Shown: positions 11,982-23,900 of the stretch, piece by piece
Numbering within the stretch: the first letter of the stretch is position 1
Layout: each line of letters starts with the position of its first letter
DNA from: Paragonimus skrjabini miyazakii
Taxonomy: Eukaryota > Platyhelminthes > Trematoda > Plagiorchiida > Troglotrematidae
Length of the DNA: 64,000 nt
Assembly: GCA_014338405.1 (NCBI GenBank)
Contig: JTDE01000754.1
Span: 24,636 to 88,635, forward strand
Direction of reading: 5' to 3'
The notes under the pieces: model-generated
Seen by the model: the letters and a program-made list of their open reading frames with translations, nothing else
Told to the model about the DNA's origin: nothing
Databases searched by the model: none
Position numbers and translations under genes: made by a program

Positions 11982-14900
11982 CTGAGATTGTAATAAAATT
12001 GGAGATATACAGCAGATTAGTTAACATTATGGGTGATGAACTCGCCGTAGAGTAAGTAAAGGACTCATTTTCTGAAAAAGCGCAATTGAAAATTAGACCA
12101 AGTAAAGTGTACTGGTAAGCAATCAGGTTAAGCGGAGAGCATGGTCATCTTTTATTTTCTGTGTCCTTAGGAAAGGATATTCGAAAAAGGAAGTTAACAC
12201 GATAAGTTTTTGCTGTTTACATTCAAATTAACTTCAGTAGTTTTTGAGACCCAGTGGAATTGGTCACCCCAGTTGATTCATGGATACTCCTATTATGATT
12301 AGGAAGTCAATCCGTTAGCGTTACTCAATTGAGTGATTTACTTTCAGTCCAAGTTTGGTTTTAGAACCCCAGCTGGCAAGTGTTGGTCTATGCAGTCGGT
12401 TGAGCACACATAGGGCCTGTAAGGTGCACAGTGGCCAGAGTAAAACAGATCATTGGAGGCAGCTTATTATCATTGCAGTCTGTTTCATCCCGGCGTAGAA
12501 ATAAGCGTGAATGAATCTACACGCACCCATAGCGTCACTGCTACCCGGTCGCAAATGCAAGCACATCTTACGAAAAAACAACAGCTGCCCACGTAGCTGT
12601 CAACTATAAAGCCACCAATGGTAATCATTTGGTCATCGACCCAATTGTGGTTAGTTTTGTTTTCAGGTCACTTTTTGATACTGGTCTCTGTGATCACATG
12701 ATGCAGTGATTCCGCAATCTCGATTGTACAAACATCTTTACAGTACATCGTCGCCGTTTGTTTAAGTGCAACCGTACATTCTCCTGTTTGCTCAAGGCGG
12801 CGGGGTGTAGATGTCGCTATAACAAGGTGGATGTGAAAGTAATTGTCTAACTAAGTATTTAGGATGCAAAGTCATTTGATATCCGAGTGCTCATTCAGGT
12901 CTTCGATTAGATACAGCTCATTCAAGTCATTGATTAGATAACAGCTACTGAAAGTTATCTACAAGTGTATTTTCAATCTGGGTGTTGATGGACCGCAGTT
13001 ACGTTAAGCAGTCTAGGAGTTCCTTAATAAACGAAGCCTAATATCAGACGATCTGTCCAAAGCATCAAACAGTGTCCGAACTACAGTCAGGTATCATTCT
13101 GCAATGGCTAGTCCAAACAAGAGATTTTCGCAGTTTTATGAAGAAATGAATCACGACTTCAGGGGTATAGCAAACTGTTTCTTAACAGCAGGTTAGAACG
13201 CATTCTGTTAAACGTTGCGGCTTCCTGTAGACAACTACTTCATCACTTTCAACCTCTTTCCTGTTCACGTTCAACGCTTGCAATGAGACAGTTGATTAAA
13301 AGATCGGGCAACAAGCGATCCTATCAGATCACGAATAAATCACAGAAGTTTAAGACGAACCCGAAACATTAGTTACACCAATTCCGTCAGTTAAATCACA
13401 ACATGACAAAACTAGTTTATAAGGTTATGGAGGCACAATATAACAACAAGTTATCAAACGTGTTGTCTATTTTTCCCAATGAGGTTGACATTCAGTCTGA
13501 TCATTATTCTGTACATTTTATTTGGAGTCGACTTAACCCTGTCTGTATTCAGAATTGTCCCGGAAAACCTATACATAGAGTTGTAGAGGATTTCAATATG
13601 CCTTTAAATTGGTTAACGAATACCACAATATTAAATCTCACATTACAACTGCCACATCTCACCTACTATATCAGGTTGGAATTACTTCTAGCCATCACCG
13701 TTTGATATGCGGATTATTTTGCTGATTTGGATTCACCTTTCTTTGGCTGTGCTGTGCAGGAATTTCGTTACTCATGACAAATGGGTGCTATATAATACAC
13801 ATGACACATTATATGTCTCTGGATACACGTCAGACGCTGTATTCCACTTCAGTTTAGGCCCCATCGAATTTGAAATGCACTCGGCAAAGGTGTATCTACC
13901 ATGAAAAATCTTGGAACAAACTTGTTACACACACCAGCATGCAGCTTATCAGTTCCTGCACATACCACACACAGAGGTTTTAATGTGTACAAGCTGTTAG
14001 AGAAGTATTAAACAGTTTGTCTGAGACGTTAATTTTGAAATGTTTCAAATGTGGGGAATCTGGATCTTGTTTGAAATGATCACTAGCGACGGTGTTGGAT
14101 TTCAGTGTGAACTACTTCGGAAATCCTGCTAGATCAGCCGGTCTCCTAGATTACTTCGTGAATTACACATAAGACAATAGGACGGGTGAGTGACTGTGTC
14201 CATATGTGGGATTTTGAAGCTTTCTGCTGGCCTCACACCTCATATGGTAGAGCGCTTACCGCGTTTAGGCATTCCTTTTCTACCGCTGATCTTGCAGAAA
14301 CCAAAAGTGGCCACGGTTGATTTTCTACTTACTACAAACGACCTGTAAAACGTAGTGTTATAAGCTATCATCAAATTATCTGGATTAACCTTAACCGGAA
14401 TACAGGTGATACAGGACATTCCGAGGATTAAGCCGATATACTGCATTTATTCTAGACAAGGTGAATGGGAGAATGCTGAGGAAGAAGTTACTAGTGTTGT
14501 ATGACAGGCAGTTTCGTTGTGAGTAATATACTACTCACAAGTAGTATGTTACCCACGTTCAGGAACAAAAGGGCAAGCTGCGAATGTCAGGAAGACGGAG
14601 GACAAGGAGAGACTATCGAAATAGCGTGTACGCGCTCGGCAGAAGTTTCACCAAGGCGAATGACAATGATGGATGTGAATGCATATCTAACTTGCAAATG
14701 AGTGTACGCGTTTGTAGTTTGATTTTTGACATGACCTATACGGGCGTTTGTGCATTAAACGAACTCTCAGGCCAAGCGTCTTCTACGGTCGCAACACTAG
14801 TATTCGATTGTTATTAAGTAATTTCACAAATTTATTAAGGTAGAACAGGACCCACTGTGAAAATTCGCGATATCGATCATAGTCAAATTTTCTATTGGGA

Positions 14901-17900
14901 CCAAGTACTCTTATGTTACCTATGGTCCAACTATCAAGTTAACGGAACAAGCCTAGAGTTCGTAAAGTTCAATTTGGGACTTTAACGAAGCATCGTAGGA
15001 TTTTTGAAGCATAAAGGACTCACCGTCATAACGGTGAATCCTTATCGTCCTAACGATAAACGCTGCCACTGATTTCTAAGGTCGTGTGAATCAACGTTTA
15101 CATTCCACTGAATTAGTGTGTCAGAGGTGAATAAAATAACGTAAATTTTGAGTTTTGCGTCTGAAAGTTGTTAAGTACGAAGTTAGGAGGCATTATGGAA
15201 TTTTAGCGAATATTATGTTAGTATCAATGCTCAAGTCAGTAACTAGCCCGCAAACAAGCATGGTAACTTTTGTTCACAATAAAAAAAATTACCGTTGTGG
15301 CGGAGACTTGAAAGGAAGCACTCACAGGCCATCGACATATTCGACCATTCGTCCAGCTACAACAGTTTAGCTATCTCTCAATCGTCTACGATAACAAATA
15401 ATATTGACCAAATCTTTGCACAAGTGTGGGTACGTTTTTCTGGATGCTTTAACCCGTCGGTTATGCGAACCTGGTGAACCTTGATCACACACGTAAAGGA
15501 TGCTGAAATTTGAGGTGCACCACGCATTCCTGAGTTAGTTTTATCTCTTCCTATGCTGAGTTTACCCTGATGATCAGTATCACTTGCATGCTGAGAAATT
15601 GATATTCACCATTCTTGATGTAGATACTGATTAACGGACTCCGATGAGCACGAGACAAACTGCAAGAATGAAACGTACATGGGTTAATACCTTCAGCTCT
15701 CTGAGGTTTACAATGTCGCTGTGGTGAATACCCGAACCAAATCAATATGTACGCTCTGTCAATACGACTGAAAACATATGGGTTTCCTGTGTCCTGCTGC
15801 AAAAGACTACTAATGAAAACAATTCTGCATTACATTCTGGTAGACTGACATTAAATATCAGGGTGTGATGAAGTCGTGGCTAAACATTTAAGCGTACCTG
15901 AGTCGTTTATGAACGTAAAAAGGTTCAAGGCTTAGTAACTTAAACTGGCTGTGTGAAACATCATATAAGTAACAGGGCAGTTCTACAAATTCTTCAACTT
16001 CAGTTCTTCGGATGATAGTTTCCTGTGTATTCACATCACACATACAAGTATCGACATCTACATGAGAGTGTCTGATAATGCTCAGACTGTATGTATTAAA
16101 ATTAAGCGAAAACACTGTTCTTGAAGTCCTAAGATTACGAGGATTCATTGTAATAAATGAAACTCTACCTTTAGTTATTTCTCAGAACTAAAGTAACCTC
16201 ATGTGAACAGCAGTAGTGATATAATTTTATTTTCTATTTTTTCTTTTGCCTCTTTTTCTATTTCTTTTATACATTGTATACATTGTGTCTCAAAAGGTTT
16301 TCGTGGACCGCACATCAGCGTTCACATATTTTGAGTTTTCTTGTTACATTGTCAATGATGAAAAGATGAACGACATCTATTCCCATTAATTCGTGTGTTA
16401 ACTATAGGCATTATGACAATCTGAAAGAATATTTATCATTTCAATTAAATCAATATAAACTCTTTATATATTGACCAGTCTCTAAGTGCTATTTGATGTT
16501 CATTGGTACTTATCCTTGTTTTTTTCATGTAACTTACTCAATCAGGCAAGTGAACAAGTTTCTGCTACAACTGTTTTGCATAATTTGTTTGACTTTCTTA
16601 AAGTAGCTTCGTCTATTTGAAAATATTTGACTAAGTGGTTAGTTGCATCAAGCAAGTGGAAAGAAACAGGACTAATGAAATATTTCCTGTGTATGATTAA
16701 CAGGCAACCACAACGAGGCAATAAGTAATCTTCAAGAAACCAATCAATGAGGAAAGCACACTTGGTATTATGTGAGAATATAATAAATAATTACAAATGT
16801 GTATTACAAGAACTGGAGGGAGAAAAATCTATGAAAATGACTAAATACTCATTCTGAATGACACTGGTAAAATACAATTTAGCATAACCGATCAGAAGTA
16901 TGTTACGCCTGGAAAAAATGAAAATAACTGGATCATGAAGAGTACTACATACTGTAATCCGGAATGGCAGTTATTAGGGTTGCTCATGTAGTTTAACGAA
17001 TAGACTAGTTGCCAAAAAGAGCCATAAAAAGGCATAGAAAACCAGTGAACACCTTAATGAGCATCATTAAGCTGTCATACGGCGGATTAAACATACCAGT
17101 AGGAAGGCATAAATGTACGCGTTGCTACGAAAAGAAAAACAAGAATTCAAAGTGAGCGTGGATGACATAAACAACCCAGCATTTCGGAGTAGTTCTGGAC
17201 CCAGATGATAAAGAGGGGTCTGACGACTGGTCAGCTAGTAAACGAATGAAAATGAATAGCAGATGTCCTCGAGGGAACAAGTCCATGCTGCAGTTCAAAC
17301 AAGTAGTGTCTTGCTAGGGCTTGGATCTGTGCCCATAATCAAGTGCCAGATTTTCCGCTGAGAGGTTCTCATCAGCATAATAAAATACCAAAGATAATTG
17401 GAAAACCACTTTAAAACAAGCTAGCTCCTAAACGAGTGTCCGACCATCTTGAAGACAGCCTTGTGAACCGTTCAAATGAATGACCTTTTACATGCAGGGC
17501 TGGTATTACACCCAATGAACTTTAAGACTCATGCTCGCAGATGTGATTGGGGGAGAGGTAGAGGGAGACAGAGTGAACAACTATTCTTTGTGCTGTAAAC
17601 AAAATGCACTATGCATAATTATCCTTGATGCGGAGGTAGGCCAACAAACCACCTCTGAATATGACGTGAACCAATCTGGACCTCAGCTTCATCATACTTA
17701 CCCTACCTTGTTAACATGCTTAGGCGCCCTTAACATCAGCGTGATATAGTATAAAGTGCACAGGTTACGTCCTCAGTGCATGTGTCCGATCACTTTATTT
17801 TGTGAGCAGCGACGGTTTGGGTTTTTATCACAGAAATCAGTAGAATTTATGATTGGTTTGAACTTATCTCTCTTTTAACTACACTTCTCGAATCGAAGAA

Positions 17901-20900
17901 GTTTCGGGATCAAAAGAACAGTGTGACCGAAATAAGATTTCCTCTACAAATATATCCTTTTAGAAAAGCAAACTCCTATCGGGCCTGCGATCAGGTAGCA
18001 CAGAAATCCTATTCATCATGCATGAACCAATTTATGTTGATATTCCGGTGCTTCTACCAGGCGCGGTAAAGTTGGAAGTTATCGGCAGTCTGGCAATTAT
18101 TATGAGACTACCTGACTATGTACGCTTGCCGCTTTCAGTGTTTAGTGATTCAGTAATCTTCATATGCGCTGGGATAGCTCATTCTATCGTGGCTGGTTAA
18201 CTAAAAACGTTCGAAAAACGGAGCTTCTATCATTCGAAATCACATCGTACACTGGTCATCTGACTGTCTCCTTTGAGCTAGCCCAGACTATACTCAGATC
18301 GCGCAGGATGAAAAGGGACAGCATGATATTTTAAAGCATTTTCGGCAGATGTATAAAAAGGAAAACGATTTCCATATCAACAGAAACAACCAGTCGTGTG
18401 GTGACAGCCAGTTTATAATATCTACTACCGGAGTAGATGTAAAAAACCATTCCGAGTGTCATCAGCGTCACAAATGTCAGGAAACCAAACCTACGACCTG
18501 TGAATGAATAGCAGAATGGCAGTTTAGATGAGTTCAGATGACCACGACAAGTAACTCATTTATGCACGTCCTGTGAATCTCAATTACATGAAACTCGTAA
18601 GTAATAATGTTATGCCGTTTGCTTGAAATGTGATTCAATTGATAGAAACCACATGAACGGAATTTATGTTTTACTAGTTCTTGGAACAAAGTACTGAAAG
18701 AGATTCGGATTGCCAATCACGGTGGCCGTGGGTAGCAAAACTACCTTTAGTACTGAGTGACTGTCAGACGTGGATTCGCAATCAAGGGGAAGAGACCTTG
18801 ATAGATAAACTGATTGGCTAATTTAAACTATACACATTAAGCAAACTCAGCGAAACTGAGATTGAACAAGAACCAACCGAACCTGAGGAACGTCCCGGAG
18901 AGGCCGCTGATATAGTCGCCGAGCGTAGCAGACCATGCTGACTCTGCGTGACGATAGGACTGTCCTTCCCATCACCCACTAGTGTTGGGGTGGTCGAGTG
19001 TGTTCGAATCACCGGGAGGTGAGTTACACTTAATCGATTACTCCGGTTCTGGTCTCCGTCATCTTTTCTCTGGCGTTCAGCGGATGCGCTGCTGCGTCGT
19101 GCACTCCTCTCCAATGGTGGGTCGTTGGAATTGGCCAATGAGATAAGAATACGAACTGGATCGTACTGATCAGCCGGTCCAAATATCTCGGTGACACACT
19201 CGATCAATACCTCAACCACGCGAGTCTGCCCTTTGTTATCCATGAATTCCATCATATTGGCCACCTGGAACCTGGAAACATATTTTTAAAAACAACAACT
19301 CTATGTAAGAACATAGTCGAAGATTCACAATAAACCCCATAAAATAATAAGGGGATGAATAGACAACGATGATCACCACAAAGTTACGCATGAATCTAAC
19401 GCTAGTTCGTGATTTTCTTTAGTATAACTGCATACATCTTGATACAACTGGGGCAGGTTTACAAAAAACAAACATCAGTTAGCCCTAGGCACACGACAGA
19501 TATTTGGCAATTTCGTGTCTCTTCTGGAGCATACACATTCAAAACAGTGTATGGTCAATCTCGTCATTGGCAGCCAGAACATGCTGGCTGTTCGAATTAG
19601 CTGGTTTAGGTTGGATTGTAAAGTCAGGTCTCTGTTAATCAAGTCATTAATATGTTCAAAGGAGCACGTACAACGATCCACTCAATCAATATGAACGTCC
19701 ACTCCATTTGTATGGTGAAGACCGGCATTTCGAATATTTGTCTTGAACGGATGTACCGTTAGTGACCTAGTGAGACTTTGTAAGCGCAATGAAGTTGCAA
19801 TATACAGCTTGAGAAAAGGAGTGTACGAACTGGTACACTGCTTAAGGAAAACATCCACTGGACCGAGCAAAGTGTTCGGCCATTGTATGGGGCTTCCCTA
19901 AAAAGGGACTAACCATCGCGTCTATAAGGTAACGTAATGCATCTGGTGGAGTCACACGTTTTACAGTATAAGTCAGAATGATTTATCGTACTGTTTGGTT
20001 CCGCAGCAACTTTCTGATTTCCAGTGGATCACGGTTACTTCGAAAGTGATACAGACATTCGCATTACTTATCTACTGTCATAGTACATTTGACTGATTAA
20101 ACCCAAATGTTGAGTTCGTGTTCTGAATTGTCTGATAAACTAGTCGTTTCTTCAGGTCCAGTATCACTTGCTCTCTGCACCAGATCGCTATATAAAAGCA
20201 CAGAAGAGGATCTTTCCATTATAATGTACACATCTAGTGATTGCCCTCTACACAGCTGGAGCATTTGAATCAAATCACCAGTCATGCATCTTCAATATAT
20301 ACGAACAGAAACATATTTGACCCACTCTATTCCTATCATGCAATTCTGGAGATAGTTAACAATTGCAAGTACGATTACATCGTCCCAAAAACACTTCAGA
20401 TATGCCAAAATATTTAGTGGCTTAACTTGAGGTTTAACTCGAGGTCCATCTTGTGGAAGTTATGCATAGAGAATCTTTCATATTACATAATACTGCTACG
20501 AATATATCTGAAAGCTTGTCACATCGGAGTAAGGCTTTAACGTGACCTGCGCTCACCCGTTCTGTATATCCTGTTGATCGATTTAAGGATAACGACCAGT
20601 GACAGGTGTTCATTTTGGTTATTGACTGTGATTGGTCCGGGTGTCTGCATACTTATATTACAATCACCATACAATTTCGCAAATCATTGTTTCATATCTT
20701 TGAATGGAAGGCATCAACAAGTAAGTAAGCAGTGCATATCCTCACCACTGCTGGGACTAGAACTCCGGCCACGCTGTTCATGAGGTAACCGTGGCTACCA
20801 CTGCGTAATTGACCTTACGTTAGGCACGACTGAATTGTCATATGTGAACGCTCAACCACTTCCGCTTGTGAGTAATGAACAGGTTGCCCGGTCGTCTCGA

Positions 20901-23900
20901 TAGGAGACAAAGTTACTGTTTGTTAACTCCAATCGATGACCCCTCGACTAGGACTTCTCTCCAAATTGAAGTCAAAACAATCATTGACTTGTTGAGCGGT
21001 ATTTGATTACTGATTACTGAAGAGATGCACTACTGACGAGCTCTAACGAGAGCGAAACTAGGGTCTAGTGCTTCTTTTCGAAAATGGCTGACTGGAAAGT
21101 CTATGGGAATGCGACAGCTGCGATCAATTGTGGGTGATGTTCAATCTGTATAAAAATCAAAATCCCCTACTACTCATCAACAAGTAAGTTTTGAATAGTC
21201 ACCTATCAGTTCCTCTTGAAATTCGTCCGATCTAGTTTATGACCAACACGAGCGATTTACCAGCTATCATCTGATCAACAATTTGCGCTTCTGTTGGTGT
21301 GAAAACTAAATGGCTTACTACATTCTGTGCGTACATTCTGGATGAGGCCTTCTATTCGCAACGGTTTCAGAGGTAAACATTTCGGGATTAGATGAAATCG
21401 TTTCTCCTTCCAAAAATGTCTATCTAATGAGGTTCCACAGAAAAAGAGATCGTTGTATTTAGCCTAAATGTTAGAATGTGATAAATTCGTCGTGCTCGAT
21501 GTGCAGTCACCATCGTAGTGACCAAGACAATCGTCTCAGAAGTCCGTAGACAGATATTATTTCATTACCACTAAGCCACATCGGCTAAATAATCCGTTTG
21601 AAGACGTAAAAATGAATCGTTTTTGATAAACATCGAGATTAAACAAACAACCCATTCTTGTTAACGGATGCAAAGATTACCTCGTAGCACAACATAATCA
21701 TCTTCGAAGGCACGATTCCAGCTTGTTGAAAACTCAATAACTGGGAGATAAATTCGGTCGTGTAATCGGTTCCAAACTTTAAGTGACCGCTGATTATGAT
21801 GATTGTATGAAGCAGCTTGTAGTAAATTAACATATATGTTATCTAATGTGTTTTGTTAACATGGTAGTTGTAGGCCACTATCGAATTTGTATACAAAACT
21901 GCAAACATTAGAAAAACAAAAGTAGCATATTCCCTGAACTAGTCTTCCAATACGGAATATGGTAGTCAACCGTCTGTAGTAGAGCAACCTGAAGATCATA
22001 GTTACAAACATTTTTAATTTATATAACTAAGGGTCAGCTTATCTTGTCGTGAATTTAGAAGTCCAATAAGATGCAGTACTTCTTCCTCTCTTCGGGTCAT
22101 GTGAGTCCCATATCTGCTCCCAAAAAACTGTTTCATTTGACAACTGATGCTGATCGTATCATCTTTGGATTATAACAATCAAAGCTGTTATTTTCTGTCT
22201 CTCTCTCCCCACAAAATGGTCTTTCTGAGCTTGTCAGAGACCAAATGCACTCCATAATCACGCAGCATACGCACAACAACAATGGTTTCACTTAGTCTTT
22301 GAAAACGAAGAAATTACCGGTCGCTTTTAACAGTTGCCCACAACTGTACACGAAATACAAAGCGATTGCTTCTCCAGGTTGCAAAATCTTTGGGTGTCTC
22401 GTAAGCTATATGGCCTCATTATGTGAGGAATTAGTCTATTTGTGTTAAAATGCACATTGTTATTGCTCATATCAAGAATCCTTTTCAACTTCGCTTGTTC
22501 TTATCTTCCGATTGTGAGTACATGTTTACTCCTTGTTAGTTGTACCGTTTGCCGACAGGTTTCCATGCTAGCTTAACTAAGGATTGCAAATGATCATCAA
22601 AGTCCATAAAAAAATTCGTTGAGTGTAATGGCATTTCTTGTTCCGAAAAAATTGGATTTTTTAAAATTTTCATCAATTTAACCTCAGCGATTCCATTGTA
22701 ACCGAATTCAACTACTCTTTGAATCTCTATCAACGATTCGAAATAGGTCTAGTCGTAGAAGTGTATAGGTATGTATTGACGAATGTTGGTAACATATTGT
22801 TCCTTACTATGCACCACTTACAGTCCTAAGCAAACTCATTCAACAAGTGAAACGAAGTCAAGTTTTCTAGCTTCCGTCCACTCTCCGATGAAGGCGTAAG
22901 CCACTGAAGATACATCGTCTAATGCACACAGAACAATCGATTAAATTGCACTGATAAGACTTAAAGGCAACAGTCAAGGTTAAAGAAACAACTGAAAGTC
23001 ATTATAATTGGAATTATTTTAGCACAATTCAGTGCTATATTTTATCAAGTTGAACATCACCCACAACTGATCGCAGCTGTCGCATCCCCATAGACTTCCC
23101 AGTCGGCCTCTTTCGAAAAGAGGCACTAGACTCGAGTTTTGCACTCATTAGGGCTCGTCAGTAGTGCATATCATCGCCACTGCCGGGACTTGAACCACGG
23201 ACACGCTGTTCATGAGGCAACCGTGTTTATCACTGCGCCATTGACCTCACGTTAGGCACGACCGAATTATCATATGTGAACGCTCAACCACTTTCGCTTG
23301 TGAACAATGATCAGGTTGCCCGATCGTCTCGACAGGAGACACAATTACTGTCTGTTAACTCCAACAATAATACAACATGCGAAGCCTTACCAAATACCAC
23401 ATTTACTTTGACACCAGGTGACTGTACACTTGGGAGTAACCCTCGGGAATGTGTCGCTAACTTCAACAGATCGGTTCAAAATGACGAAAAAACTCAAATA
23501 ATCAAGTGTATGCTCACTTTGGTTTCTGACGTAACACGGTTGGGCCAAACATGGTTCCAAGGTTGGCTGGACTCATCTGATTTTCAGACTGGCAAGCGGC
23601 CACTCTGTGAACGCAATCAAAAATAAGCACGAGAATAAAGTTAGTGGGACTTACGCAATTCCAGGCGGAATTTACCGTTTGTAAAGCGGACGAATGATAG
23701 GGTACAAAACAATTCCGCCTTTAGGTTCTTTACTGGTAATCAGTCCACCTTAACGAACTCAGTCATACTCGGCCTAACAAAACAGTCCAGTCGAAACCTG
23801 GGTGATCTTTATGCACGTAAAAATACGCACGTTATTTATTAAGAGGACATTTACCACATCAAAACGAAACGCTTGTATAAGATGCTTTAGTGGACACTTG

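Larger units (their letters stand above)
11982..18882 (-). other. Intron of the RhoGAP gene (between exons i and j)
   Basis: About 6.9 kb without a convincing exon. It contains one tRNA-derived SINE copy (near 14.2 kb) and a pair of adjacent hairpins (15016-15059), both listed. There is also a pyrimidine-rich tract near 16.24-16.27 kb. Frames at 13403-13904 (+) and 15155-16148 have no family signature. A Cys-rich CFKCGESGSC near 14.05 kb lacks the His of a zinc knuckle. Confidence 0.55.
19272..23517 (-). other. Intron of the RhoGAP gene (between exons h and i)
   Basis: About 4.2 kb of intron. It holds the rearranged SINE A copy at 20.73-21.14 kb and the SINE A copy at 23.05-23.37 kb, listed separately. 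The remaining sequence shows no exon I can support; the open frames are short and without signatures. Confidence 0.6.

Noticed and set aside
13403..14090. Plus-strand frames ending near a CFKCGESGSC phrase, considered as a retroelement gag zinc knuckle
   Set aside because: The His of the CCHC pattern is missing and no protease or polymerase motif follows.
17220..17250. CTGACGA with a weak CTGG/CTAG stem followed by TAAAC
   Set aside because: The core GAAA is absent, stem II needs a wobble, and stems I and III do not form.
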